Shown here: positions 46,854 through 59,417 of the stretch, piece by piece | How positions within the stretch are numbered: the first letter of the stretch is position 1 | Layout: each line of letters begins with the position of its first letter | Assembly (NCBI GenBank): GCA_030549335.1 | Contig: CM060198.1 | Location: 53,256,995 to 53,320,994 of the forward strand | Origin: Pontederia crassipes | Lineage: Eukaryota > Streptophyta > Magnoliopsida > Commelinales > Pontederiaceae | Length of the DNA stretch: 64,000 nt | Direction: 5' to 3' | The notes under the pieces: model-generated | Databases searched by the model: none | The model's input: the letters and a program-made list of their open reading frames with translations, nothing else | What the model was told of the DNA's origin: nothing | Translations under genes and position numbers: made by a program

Positions 46854-49800
46854 TCACTGCATTAATAGGTGATATGCTTCATTGGCCATCTCATATGTAT
46901 ATTCGTAGCCAAGATCCTGAGCTCGGTTCGTAAATTCCTCCATGTCCTCGTCCGGAACTTGGGTGCCAACTAAAACATTTGCACCAGCAGCGCCCTGCAA
47001 GGAGAAAAGTAATGTCATCATGTTATATCTGCTATGATCTGTGTCACAAGTGAATGCAAAGCAAGTTCAACTGACACTAAGGATATTAAGGTAACCTATC
47101 TTCTCAATTGATAATTTTGGAAGAGACTTTTATAAGTTATATGAAATAACTTTCATGGTCTTATACAAAGAGGGTTACATTTGTAGTCACTTTGAAATTA
47201 CTGTAAAGATAAAAGCAAATAAACTGTAACAAGAATGAAAACACTTAAATGACAAACCTGTGCCCTATAATGGAACAGGCTGATATTCCAGCGTGGACTG
47301 AAGGAGTCCAAGAACTTCATAAGAGCACCTGGTCTCTCAGGGAAGATAAATCGACAAAGCAGTTCATTTTCAACATTTGACCGTCCTCCCATCTGCAGGT
47401 GTTCCAATGAAACGAAAATCATATTCATATAGAAGTCTAATGTCCATTCAAGTAAAATCCTTAAAAATCCTTATTCAATGAAATGTGTACAGCAAATATT
47501 GTCAATTGTACACAACAGATCCAATGTGATTGTTTACAGCATGTATATATGACTGTTTTTATGTATATATTCCAAAGTTAAAACAAATTTAGAAACATGA
47601 AAACATTAAAAAACATAAAATCCATAAATGATCACATCAAATAATATGATGGTGCCCATTTAGGATCAAATAAAGTTATACATCAGTGTTAAACCAAAAA
47701 GAAATAAACAAATAACCAAGTGTCCATACAGTATGATAGTGCTTCACAAAAATTTGTAAAGTCAAAACGATTTAATCAATAAATAAAATAATTTTACTTT
47801 AGTAACAAATAATTTTTCCGGTGAAAATTTGCATTAATCACACGCCATGAAATATTTTGGAAGAATCATTTTCTTTTAGTGCATGGAAAGATGTTAACTC
47901 CGCCTATGTTTTATAGCCGGTCCCAAGCCCGGATAAAGGAGGAGGGTTGTGTTAGGCCCCGACAGCCAGCGTAAAACCCTGTTGAATCTTATAAACATGG
48001 ATCAACGAATATAGCGGAATGGCGTCGTATGATCCATGTAGCTGACCTCACCTAGTGGGATAAGGCTTTGTTGTTGTTGTTGTTGCATGGAAAGATGTTT
48101 CACAAGGTATTTCTCAAAATAGGAAGTGTTAACTACACGATGTGTTAAAATTAATATTCCTGTGGATGCATATGCATGATGTAAATGCCACATTTGAGAA
48201 AATAACATTAATATAAATTATGATATATCTCTTCCTATGCATGAACTTCGTGTCAAAATGATGCATCATACAGTGAAACAATTAACTAACTGGCCTTGGT
48301 GTATGCATCGAATAGTCAAAGATGAGCGGTCAAAGAACATGAAGATCATAAGCAAGAACCACCAATCGAGACCCATCATGTATAATCAGCAAACATGCAT
48401 TAGTGCTTAACAATTGCATTTCTGGATGAGAACCAAATAACGCGAGTAGGTTATTGATAACAAAGGCAGACAAACATACAAAATAACGCAGGTGATCTTT
48501 TGCCAAGTCATCATTGGTGAGATTGAAAGTTTTCAGTTGGTTAAATTCCATCCGTTTCACCATCTCTTCAAGTTCACAATCAGTATGAACTCCAACACTG
48601 CAGTCACAAATTATAAAAGCTTCTGATAACAACTAACATAACAAGGAACAGTAACCATGAAAGTAGACCCTAAAACTTACCTATATAGAACAAGAGCTGT
48701 GTTTTTACGAGAATCATATCTGTATTTGAATTCTGTAATGTTCATAGAGCCAACCTGAAAGTTTACCTGAATAACTTAAAACATCTATGGAGAAACATGA
48801 CAGCAGCAATGTGAGTTTCACCATACCAGTTGACAAAATTTCTTAAAGCTCCCACGTTCCTCAGGTAATATGGTCGCCAACACAGCTTCTCGTTTACGAC
48901 CAACATCAGCAAGCTCAGTAACCAACCTCAGCCTGTCAAAGTTCATGTTTGCCCCACTAGTTATTGCAATTACATCTTTGTCTTTCAAACCATAATATCT
49001 GCAATAGGCTTCTGCCCCAGCTAAAGAGAGAGCACCAGCTGGTTCAAGTATGCTTCGTTTCTCTTCAAACATATCCTAGATTAGATTAAAAACACATCAG
49101 AACTTAAACTTAACAAATTGTGCACATTTCTCACAATGAAAGTTGAATCCTTTCAATATCTATTGGAAACCCTAGGAAATTTATGATGTTGCCGATTAAA
49201 GAAAATGAGACAGATCAATATCAAACCAAAATCTTTCTATTATACAAATTCTCCAGGCATAGCTCCAGATACATTTGACACAATAAATTATTTACCAACA
49301 ATAAACATAGCACACATGCTCAAATGAATTACAGCTTTGAAAAGAGAGCAGGCAAACATGAATAAAGGTTAAAAATCATTTGCACTGGGATCATAATCAT
49401 ATAAGTTTCTGATACCAAACCTCGATACCATAGGATAAGGCTTATAACATAGATAAATATGTACTGAATGTATGGTATTTATCTTGTCCATAACAGTTTA
49501 TAGAACTGAAATAAAACAGGAAAATAACAAAGATTGACCTTTATAGATGCACAGATAGCATCACGGCTGACAAGAACTATTCCATCGACAAGTTCCCTGC
49601 ATAAGCGAAACGTCTCTTCTCCAATTGTTTTTACTGCCACACCATCTGCAAATCCTCCAACATTATCTAGCATGACCCTTTGCCCATGATATAAAGATAA
49701 TGCCATTGCATTTGCATCAGAGGGCTCGACACCAATTATCTTTACCTGCATATGGATTCATCCATTTAGTTGGAGAATTTTTGTGATGCGTGGTGATGTT

Positions 49801-51725
49801 TACTTCAGATGGTAGATGCATTTTTCTGAAGGTAGCATTCTTTTTCTTTGGTCATAACAAGTTGCCTAATTGGAAAACAAATATGGATCTAGACTCTGTA
49901 ACTAAAGCTCTTAGGATCTTGCTTTTCGTTTAAAAAAACAATGCTTTGTTTCAAATATAGGAACTTCAATAAATTTCCTGCAGGTAAAGTTATAAGCCAA
50001 CAGGTTCCAAAAGAGCAAATAGCCAAAATGTAAAACTCCATTTCTGGCAACAATGTCATTTTTGCCTGCAACATTACCTTATCAACGGATTTGTAACGAA
50101 TCATTTCACCAACAAAATTAGCACATTATGGTACTAATTAGATTAGATAATTCTATGAAAGCAGACAATGTGAAGTGAATCAGAGAAAAGATCATTTCAA
50201 CAATCACGCAACTGACCTCTGGGCAAACTCTTTTGACATAAGCAGCAATTCCTGCTATCAATCCACCGCCTCCAACAGGTACGAATATTGCATATGGTGG
50301 CTCGTTGCATTGCCTGATTATTTCCATTCCTATAGTTCCCTGACCGGAGATAACATCAGGATGATCAAAAGGGGGTATGAATGTGCGACCCTCCAGCTCT
50401 CCTTTAAGCTTCGCATATGCTTGCGCTTCATCATAAGAATCACCCTCAAGAACAACTGTTGCACCCAGTCTCTGAACTGATCGCCACTGAAACAATAAGA
50501 AAGAACACTAATCAGATGAAGCCTTTTATTTATCTGGAGTAAATGTGATGAGGTGAGATTGTAATTTCAGGGGAGAGACCTTTATTTCTGGGGTCGTAAC
50601 AGGCATTACGATCACTGCATCACAATTAAGCCTCTGTGCAGATAATGCCACTCCTTGAGCGTGATTGCCAGCAGAAGAGCAGATAACACCCCTATCCAGC
50701 TGCTCCCTCGAAAGCTTGGTCATCATATTATAAGCCCCTCGCAGCTTGAAGGAGAACACCTACAATAGCAATCATCAAGAAAGATTGAAACAAATAGAAA
50801 GAAGTTTGTAATCCTCGTTAACACATTCACAAGGAAAATATAACATTTACTCATATCATACTGCAGGAAATTAAAGGACACAAAAAAAAGTTGGATCATT
50901 GTTCGTAAAAACCCATAACGTGTTGTTTCTATGACCCCGAGTTAGGCCGAAATCAGAATACACGACAAAAAAAGAACATATTTTCTCTCCTGAAAAAAAA
51001 ACATTTTTTTTTTTGAAACTTTGAACTATTATTTCCCATAAGATAAATCACAGTTCTTTTTTTTTCTGGAAAATTATACGCACAATAATTAAGCAAACAT
51101 CTCTACAGTACAATCAAGCAAGGATTTCCAAACCCCATGGTACGTCAAATGAAAAGTCGATCTTCGCTACATTGAGGTCTTAAAGGGCCCAAACTTCAGA
51201 GGCTTCCGGGACAATACGAGGAAATAATGATCAATTTACCGGTTGCAAATCTTCTCTCTTGAGCCATAAATTGACCCCAAGCTTCTCTGAGAGCTTGGTC
51301 GCACGTTGCAGTGGCGACTCGATCGCTACGTCGTAAACCCTCGACGTGAGTATCGTGGTCAGGTATTCCATCGGGTCCAGCGCCCCATCGGCACCGCCGT
51401 CACGCTCCCCGGCGGCGGACGACGGCGGAGTCTTCTCTGAGATGCCACCAAGGTAGCCGCTTTCGTACTGCAGAGACTCCGCAGAGACCCTCTTCAGGGC
51501 CAACGACGCGCTAGAGGGCTTCGGCGCGGGCGCCGCGACGGAGGGAGAGGTGGCGGCCGCCGCCTCCTGCGTCGTTGTCGTAAGCGCCGCAAACGTGACG
51601 GCGGAAGCTCTGCGGCGGGCTCCGCCGCGCATTCGGGAGGGCGGCAAGGTCCGAAGGAGGAGGCGGCCGGAACCGGTGGCCGCCTGCGGCGGTAGGGGCC
51701 GGACAGCGAAAGCGACGGACTCCAT
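46854..51725 (-). CDS. OMR1: Threonine dehydratase (deaminase), biosynthetic, chloroplastic
   Basis: PLP enzyme converting threonine to 2-oxobutanoate and ammonia, the first step of isoleucine synthesis in plastids, feedback-regulated by Ile and Val. Nine exons on the minus strand: 51725-51240, 50759-50580, 50486-50217, 49745-49539, 49075-48827, 48754-48681, 48597-48480, 47392-47258 and 46994-46854, giving 619 aa (Arabidopsis OMR1 is 592). Residues 1 to about 90 form an Ala/Ser/Arg-rich transit peptide. The catalytic part has [10 protein letters not shown] (PLP Lys167), [12 protein letters not shown], the phosphate loop VGGGGLIAG (293-301) and [11 protein letters not shown]. Two ACT-like regulatory domains follow (about 448-520 starting ILPEERGSF, and about 540-612 starting [11 protein letters not shown]). 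This full regulatory half distinguishes the biosynthetic from the degradative form. Intron 7 carries a LINE-derived copy. Confidence 0.96.
47896..48083 (+). mobile_element. Compact LINE-derived retroposon in threonine deaminase intron 7
   Basis: The best-formed compact copy. It runs from AACTCCGCCTATGTTTTATA through ACATGGATCAACGAATATAG to TGATCCATGTAGCTGACCTC and a (TTG)n tail, 188 bp. It has a perfect 16-bp duplication TGCATGGAAAGATGTT (47880-47895 and 48084-48099). It is antisense to the host gene. Confidence 0.96.
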
Positions 51726-52391
51726 TCTCTTGGCCGGCGCGTTGAGTGTGCGCCGCGACGAAAGCTAATTGGAGCCGCTTGCCCGCTTAGTGGGTGCAGG
51801 AGTCTCCATTTGATTAGGTACTTATAAAACGAGATAAATTTATTATTATTATTAAGTAAGCCCAGATTAACGTTTTCAGAATGGAATGATTGGATTCGAT
51901 CAAATTAGACCATTTTTAAAAAATAATATTTTTAAAAAATATATATATAACCTATTAATAATAAATATAATTATCATATAGTTTTATTTATTTAAAATTT
52001 TAATGATACATAGAGATTGTCAATATATATATTAGTAGGTTATAATTGATATTTTTTATTTAACGATGAGTTGCATTAAAATAATTTATTTAAAATATTT
52101 TTATTTCTTTTTATTTGTTTTAACCTTCCATCTTATGCCTTCTTTTCAATATTATTCAAATTTTAATACTCACTATTTTTATTTTTATTTCTATTTCTAT
52201 TTAAAATTTTAATTATCATTCTTTCTCTCATATTTAACTTTCCCTTTTAACACTTTCTATTTCCTTTTTATATTTCCTATGTTATGTCTTTTTTTTTTTA
52301 ATTTTGAATTTGAACTGGATCGAACCATCTCGTCGATTTTGACATCTAACCAAATTGGATGAGGCGATTGATCGATTGAATCAGTTGGTTC
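51726..52391. other. Threonine deaminase promoter and flank
   Basis: The short 5' UTR of the minus-strand gene is followed by AT-rich sequence up to the LTR element. Nothing else is recognised. Confidence 0.65.
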
Positions 52392-53593
52392 TGTTGGATT
52401 TAAGTTTTAGTGATATATAAAATTATATTTTGATGATACAAACCTCGAAAGATTAAAGTTAAAATGTTAAAAAAGTTTAAAAAAAAAAGGATAACTTTAT
52501 GTACTACACTTTGATTAAATAATTAACTATGATTCTATTAGATTTTGGATTGGTCATAAATATCAAAGTTGTAGAGAATTCTATTAGCTTTCCATAGAAT
52601 AAAAAATCATCTCATTTGAATAATTGTGTAAAAAATTATGCTTAAAATAATGCAGGACGATCGAGTTACCGACTACAAAAATAGATCGATCGGTCAGGAA
52701 CACAAGTCGACCGGTCCAGAACACATCGACCGGTCAGTGCAGAAAATGTTCAATTTCAACCAGCAGAATGTCGAGACTGTACCGGTCGAGGTACCGATCG
52801 ATCGATCCAAAACACAGGTGGATCGGACAGTGCAAAATTCACAAACAGTCACGTTTTTCATCAAAGAAAGTGTACCGATCGACCGGACCATATGTTTAGT
52901 CAACTGACCTCCGAGTCAAATGAATAGTAACGGTCAAATTTGAAGAAAAAAATTATGGAATGATTTTTGGACGACTTTTTCACTTGTAGAAGCTTATAAA
53001 AGGAGTGTCAAAGTTAAAAGGAAGAGCATTCATCCAAGTCTTGAAGAAAAACTTTAAGTTATTAAAAGAAGACATTCTTTTTGAACTTTTCATTTTAAAT
53101 TTTCTCTTCTTTATCTCTTCTTCTCTTGTGAGCTTAGCTTTGTAAAAGAGAGAAATATTTTATTTAGAAAAATACTGAGATAACTCTTGTGTAAAAGATG
53201 TTCAAAATCTTATCACTTGTGCGAGAGAAAATATTAGCTTCTTAGGAGGAGATGTTGTCTTGCCTCTCGAAGCGAAGAAAATGTGATTGATATAAAGGGC
53301 GTTATTTCTTCTTCCATTTGGAATTAAGGAAGAGTTTTAGTGAAATCTCCGACGGTCTCGAAATCGAGAAGTTAGAGCGGGGACCTAGGCTAAGGTGTGA
53401 CTGAATCTCGTCAACAACCACCGTGTGTTTGCATTTGATTTTCTCTCTCTCTCTCCCTCTAATATTGAATTTATGATATGAATTGTAAAAGATTTAAAAT
53501 CGATTTTAAGCTTCCGTGACGGTTTTTGTAAAATTGATATTTTCGAATAGAACACTAATTCACCCCCCTCTTGGTGCCCTTTGGGATCGTACA
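52392..53593 (+). repeat. 5' LTR
   Basis: It opens TGTTGGATTTAAGTTTTAGT. U3 has a cluster of GTCGACCGGTC-type words (52680-52890), then a TATA box TATAAAAGG at 52994. The end is TTTGGGATCGTACA. It matches the 3' LTR throughout. Confidence 0.9.
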
Positions 53594-53595
53594 AT

Positions 53596-53607
53596 TGGTA
53601 TTAGAGC
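53596..53607 (+). other. Primer-binding site, initiator Met tRNA type
   Basis: TGGTATTAGAGC begins two bases after the 5' LTR. It has one mismatch to the TGGTATCAGAGC complement of plant initiator tRNA-Met. Confidence 0.85.
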
Positions 53608-53683
53608 GGATCGCTCTTGTTTTAATATCAAATCATTTTAAGATTTGATCATTTTGTTTTAAGATTTAACAATCTTTAGAGTT

Positions 53684-55097
53684 ATGGCATTAAGTGGTTT
53701 TAATTTTGTCGAAGGACAATCAATTAGTCGTCCTCACTTTTTAAATGCATCAAATTTTGCATATTGAAAAATTAGAATTCAATCATATATTTGTTCTATT
53801 GATATCAATATGTGGGACATAGTTGAAAAATATTATTATGTTCATGAAAACTTACCTACTGATTTTAAAGAAAAGGAAAAGATTTTTTTCAAAACTTGAT
53901 TGGAAAGCCAAAAATATATTTTATTGTGCTTTGGATTCAAAGGAGTTTAATCAGATTTCAAGTTGTGAAACTACAACCGAGATTTGGAAAAAGCTCATCA
54001 CTACTTATGAAGGAACCGACAAAATTCAAGAATCTAGATTGAATGTTTTAAACCATCAATATGATTCTTTTAAAATGCATGATAATGAATCCATAAATGA
54101 TATGGTAGCTCGGTTTAATGATATTTTGAATGTTTTAGTCTCATTGGACGAGCCAATAACTAACCTCCAAAAAGTAAAAAAGATTTTTAGGTCTCTCTCC
54201 TCCAAATGACATACGAAGAGGACCGTGATCGAAGAAAAAGATCTGAACAAATTGGATTTTGATGATCTTATTGGTTCACTTTTAACATATGAGATCTCAA
54301 TCCAAGAAGACCAAGAAGAAAAAGCTCCTAAGAAGAAAACATTGACATTAAAGACAAATACAAATGAAGAAAACTCAAGTGATGAAGAAGTGGACGAAAA
54401 GAGACTCATCCGCTACACAAGAAAACTAGATAAGTATTTTAAATTGGTGAAGAAGAAAGAAACGAATGAGAAACATATCCGAATATCATACAAAAATCAC
54501 AAAAAAAGACATTTCGAAAATGTAAAAAGAAAAAATATGAAGAGTCAAGTGAAATAAGTGACTCGTCAAGCTCTTTCGATGATGAAGTATACTTATGCTT
54601 AATGTCACATGACGATGAGATAACTTCTAATCATTCAAATAATGACTCATCGAGCTTTTTCGAAGAAAATTTTTCTTTAAATGTAAATAAAGAACTTTCC
54701 TCCTTTATAAAAAGATATTACTCACTTAAAAATGAAAATGAAAAATGAGATTGAAAATTTAAAAGAAAAAAAGAATACATGCTTTATGGAGAATGAAAAC
54801 CTAAAAAATGAAATTGAAACTCTAGAAAGTACACATGCATGTGAAGTTATAAAACTAGCATGTTCTTTAAAAAAAAAAACAAAGAAAGAAAATGATCTTT
54901 TGAAAAATTCACAAAATAATGATAAAACTAGTTCTTATGTAAAGAAAGATAATTCTACGAAATACTTTGGACATGAAAACTCTTATTGGAAGTTTAATCA
55001 TTCCTACGATAGAAAATTAGATATTACATGTTTTGCATGTGAATTTTATAGCCATTATGTTTATCAATGCAAAGTAAGAGAATTTTCAAAACATTAG
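53684..55097 (+). pseudogene. Degenerate copia gag (UBN2-type) with zinc knuckle
   Basis: It starts MALSGFNFVEGQSISRPHF at 53684. An in-frame TGA at 53765 stands where the family has Trp (FAY-W). A frame change follows near 53875-53900, another between 54206 and 54230, and a further break after 54557. Between the breaks there is clear UBN2 homology (AKNIFYCALDSKEFNQISSC, EIWKKLITTYEGT, SRLNVLNHQYDSFKM, ESINDMVARFNDI), then an acidic Lys/Glu-rich part. A complete CX2CX4HX4C zinc knuckle, CFACEFYSHYVYQC, sits at 55029-55070. Capsid function is lost because of the breaks. Confidence 0.85.
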
Positions 55098-55786
55098 ATG
55101 ATATGAGTTTCAAAAGAAACTTTGACTAACAAAATTGGACCTAAAGAAGTTTGGGTACTCGTTTTTCAGATGTGCCTCAAAGCAAAGGAGAAATTAAAAA
55201 TTTGAAGGCACAAAGGTTATGATAAAAGTATCATGTATCTTTGATTTCATTCAAAAATTCAAAATTACTATTTCTTTGAAAAGAGAGAACATTTTAAATT
55301 GATAATAGAGATAGGGGGAGCATACTAAACTTTATTTTGATATATCAGGTTATCATTATTGTATCAAACTTTTATGCCATATTTTGATTATTAATATATA
55401 TATATATATAATTTTGGCCTTCATAAAATTGTTTTCATTTCGCCATTATAAAATAATCATAAATTTATGATGCACTATTTTACATATTTTTAATATGAAA
55501 AAAGGGAAAAATAATTTTTTTCAAAGATGGCATGATTAAGGGGGAGTTACATATGATTTCCTATATGCTTCATACATAAATTATTCTTTTTTATGAAACA
55601 AAAGGAGAATAAATATAGGAGAAATATGATCTGATTATCACTTTATATGAAGAGTTCCTTACAATTTATACTTATGCGAATAAGTAAGGAAAGTTGAGTG
55701 GTAGGGTGAGTAAAATTGATTTTACAACTTATTTTATAATTTTTTCGTAACTTATATATTTTTAATATTTCTCAATTTATCTTCAT
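55098..55786 (+). other. Non-coding internal region of the LTR element
   Basis: This is where pol would be expected; only AT-rich sequence without conserved motifs is present. It includes a small (TA)n at about 55396-55411. Confidence 0.7.
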
Positions 55787-55800
55787 AAAAAAAGGAGAGA
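55787..55800 (+). other. Polypurine tract
   Basis: AAAAAAAGGAGAGA lies immediately before the 3' LTR, as expected for plus-strand priming. Confidence 0.85.
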
Positions 55801-55801
55801 T

Positions 55802-57028
55802 TATTGGATCTAAGTTTTAGTGATATATAAAATTATATTTTAATGATCAAAGCTCGAAAGATTAAAGTTAAAACGCTGAAAAAGTTTAAAGAAAAAGGGA
55901 TAACTTTATGCATTACACTTTGATTAAATAACTAACTATGATCCTATTAGATTTTAGATTAGTCATAAATATAAAAGTTATAGAGAAGTCTGTTAACTTT
56001 TCATAGAATAATAAATCATCTCATTTGGATAACTGTGCAAAAAAGTTATGCTTAAAATAATGCAGGACGGTCGGACTGCCGGTTGCAAAATAGATCGACC
56101 GATCAGGAACACAGGTCGACCGGTCCAGAATATTCGTCGACCGGTCCAGAACATAGGTCGATCGGTCAGTGCAGAAAATATCCAATTTCAACCAGTAGAA
56201 TGTCAAGGCTGTACCAATCGAGGTACCGATCGACTGGTCAAAAACACAGGTTGACCGGATAGTGCAGAATTCGTCAACGGTCATATTTTTCATAAAAGAA
56301 AGTGTACCAGTCGACCTATTCATATGTGCGGTCGACCGACTTCCAAGTCAAATGAACAGTAACTGTCAAATTTGAAGGAAAAAATTATGAAATAATTTTT
56401 AGACGACTTTCTCACTTGCAGAAGTCTATAAAAGGAATGCCAAAGTTAGAAGGAAGAGCACTCATCCAAGCCTTGAAGAAAAAATTTTAAGTTATCAAAA
56501 GAAGACATTCTTCTTGAAGTTTTCATTTTTAGTTTTCTCTTATTTCTCTCTTTTTTTTGTGAGCTTAGCTTTGTAAAAGAAAGAAATATTTTATTTAGAA
56601 AAATACTGAGAGAACTCCTGTGTAAAAAATGTTCAAAATCTTACTTCTTAAGCGAAAGAGAATATTAGCTTCCTTGGAGAAAAGGTTGCATTGCCTCTCG
56701 AAGCGGAGAAAAGATGGTTGATGTAAAGGACGTTCTTCTTTGCCCCATTTAGAATTAAGGAAGAGTTTTAGTGGAATATCCGACGGTCTCGAGATCGAAA
56801 AGTCGGAGCGGAGACATAGGTCAAAGTGTGACTGAGCCTCATCAACAATCAGCGTGTATTTGCGTTTGATTTTCTCTCTCTCCCTCTAATATTGAATTTA
56901 TGATCTGAATGGTAAAAAAAAATTTAAGAATCGATTTTAAACTTTCACGACAGTTCGCGTGAAATCGACATTTTCAAATAGAACAATAATTCAAATCCCC
57001 CCTCTATTGATGCCCTTGGGATCCTACA
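55802..57028 (+). repeat. 3' LTR
   Basis: Collinear with the 5' LTR, with TATA box TATAAAAGG at 56427 and the end TTGGGATCCTACA. In the U3 repeat cluster it carries one more GTCGACCGGTCCAGAA-type unit than the 5' LTR. Confidence 0.9.
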
Positions 57029-57907
57029 TATTGAATTTAGTTTTTTTTTTCTTTTATTGCTACAAAGTGGTGGTTTCTTGTGCAAAAAAATCATGTAAAA
57101 TTTCTCAAGACGGATCTAGCTGTCTCAAAATTTTCAGAGTCCAAATACTAATTTAAAATAGTATTTTAAAATATAAATACGAAAGTAATCATATTAAATA
57201 TCTAAAAAGTTTAAAATGAACTCAAGATATTATAATTAATTTCATAATCAAATTCTATATATTAAATTAGTTAATAATGTTCACATTTAACTATACCAAA
57301 GTATTTTAAGTAATATCACTCCATCTAATCTAAGTAGAGTGCATGAAAGGCGTGAAATTATAAAATATTATTTGGAAATTTTAATCATGATTAATATATA
57401 AAAAACATTTGAATTGAGGCCGGCTTCTCTAAACTTTTAATTAGGAATTTTAATTACAAGATAGACTAATTTATAATCTTGGCCGTTTTTTTACTTTTTC
57501 ATATGTTTTTAAGATTCCCGTGTATAAATACAAATAAGGTAAAAGTATAAAATGTTACTTGCAAGAGTGATCCAAGGGGGGAGAATAAAATTCCATCAAA
57601 GTGAAATTTGTTTTCTTATAATTAATCAAATGCAGCGAACAAGAAAAAAAATATTCTTAACCAAGAATTATATTTATGAAGTTTTTCCATCATGCCAATT
57701 TCTTTTTGTTTGATCATGATCAAGATCTAAGAGGCAGCTTAAAAGTCTTTCTTTTTTTTTCTGAATGTACATCTCACATCAACTTTTCCATTCTTTTATT
57801 TTTACTATATTTTATTTTATAATGAGCAAAAGATTTCCTTTAAAATGTTCTTTTATTTAATGAGAAAAGTAACATAAAATTTAGCAAAACTATATATTAA
57901 TTTTTTT

Positions 57908-58405
57908 GAATTATTTCCATAAACCTCCCGGATTTTTCACATTTAACTCTAAACTACAGACTTATTTTTTTTATTCCTAAACTATCATAATTTTTTCACT
58001 TTAATCATTCCATCTACTTCTATTACGTTTTATATTACTTTTAATTTTTTTTATTTATGAAAATACTTAATTACCCCTCCCTTCATAACACATTAAATAA
58101 TAAATATAAAAAATAAAAAAATTAGGAGAGGGTAATTTAATCTTTTCATAAATGACAAATTTTTTGTTTACCACTTTAATTCTTCTAGCGATTTTTTTTA
58201 AAATTTTTTGTATTTGTTATTTCATATTTTTCTGAAGAAAGGGATAATTTAGTCTTTTCATAAATAAAAAAATAAAAATAATAGAATTAGACGGAAGGAC
58301 TAAAGTGGAAAAACCGTATAATTTAGGAATAAAAAAATATGTCCGTAATTTGTGGTTAGATGCAAAAAAATTACGTTAATTTATGAGAGGTTTATGAAAA
58401 TAATC
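57908..58405. mobile_element. Foldback MITE with long terminal inverted repeats
   Basis: The left arm GAATTATTTCCATAAACCTC is mirrored by GAGAGGTTTATGAAAATAAT near the right end. Complementarity continues for about 150 bp (CTAAACTA..TTTTTTCACTTTAAT against ACTAAAGTGGAAAAA..ATTTAG). It is flanked by T runs on both sides and related in sequence to the element at 34879-35196. Non-coding. Confidence 0.75.
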
Positions 58406-58822
58406 TTTTTTTTTTTAATTGTGAACAAATTATTAACATAAATGGTTTATTTACATATAGTTAATATACAAAATCTCTTCTTTTTACTAGTTGGTGGGAC
58501 TAATTGTTACCATTTGATTGAGATTGGACATGCATGCAAAGGTCACATGAAGAAACATGCTTAAATATATCTGGTTGTCAAGTTATTAAAGGGGAGGACA
58601 AGAGGGTAGAGGGGAATGAGAAACAAACAATAAACTTTTTTGTTTGGAAGTTATTGGAAGTGCTGATGAAGATGCAAACTTACAAAAGAGATTAGATGTG
58701 AGGGCGAGGTGTTTTGTCCGGGTCTTAAAAAAAAAAAAACGATGGACGTGGTCCGTTGCAACTCCATTCGTTCCACTTAGTGCAGTGCCACCGTGACACC
58801 ATCCACTCACATGATATCTAAT

Positions 58823-59417
58823 TAGGGATTAAAGTAGTTTAGGTCGGATTGACTTTTTGTTTAAAAAATTTTATTGTTATTTTTTGGCTTAATTTTTAAA
58901 ATTTAAAAAATCATGATAAAACTATTTTGGAAAAATAAAAATCATCCTCTAGCGAGTCGGTTTTTTCGGATGATTTTTTCGGGGCCTTATTTTTTATAAT
59001 TATATTTTATAATATATATAATAATTTTAAATTAATATAAAAAATTAATTTTAAATTAATATAAAAATATTTAATTTTATATTAAATATAAAATATATTA
59101 CAAAAGTTTGAAATTATTAAATTAGAATTTGATAATGTGACAAAAAAGTATGAAATTTTATACAAAAAAATATATTATATCTATACTAAAAGAATTGATA
59201 ATATATGTATTAATTATATAAGTAAAAATTATAAATAAGAAACGGACTCTACGGATCTACGATTTTTTCAAGTGGAACTCTAATTTTAACGGGTGGATTT
59301 TAATTTTTTTAAAATCACCCTAAATCATATTTAGACTCCTAATTTTTTATTTTTTTTGTTCGGATTTTTTGGGTTTGGGTAAGTTTTTAGGGTTACTCAA
59401 TTTTTCTTAGACACCTA
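58823..59417 (+). mobile_element. hAT-like MITE with 8-bp target-site duplication
   Basis: 595 bp flanked by a perfect TATCTAAT duplication (58815-58822 and 59418-59425). Short imperfect terminal inverted repeats are TAGGGATTAAAG at the left and the complement of CTTAGACACCTA at the right. The core is AT-rich with no reading frame. The 8-bp duplication and the TAGG ends fit the hAT superfamily. Confidence 0.85.

Larger units (their letters stand above)
52392..57028 (+). mobile_element. Copia-like LTR retrotransposon, gag-only, non-autonomous
   Basis: Two ~1.2-kb direct repeats (52392-53593 and 55802-57028) flank only 2.2 kb. The order is LTR, primer-binding site, gag remnant, polypurine tract, LTR. 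No protease, integrase, reverse transcriptase or RNase H is visible. LTRs start TGTTGGA/TATTGGA and end in CCTACA/CGTACA. They differ by many substitutions and small indels, so the insertion is old. No matching 5-bp target duplication was seen. Confidence 0.9.

Noticed and set aside
52680..52890. Short spaced GTCGACCGGTC repeats, superficially CRISPR-like
   Set aside because: Spacing and repeat length are irregular, the stretch lies inside plant LTRs in both copies, and the genome is eukaryotic.
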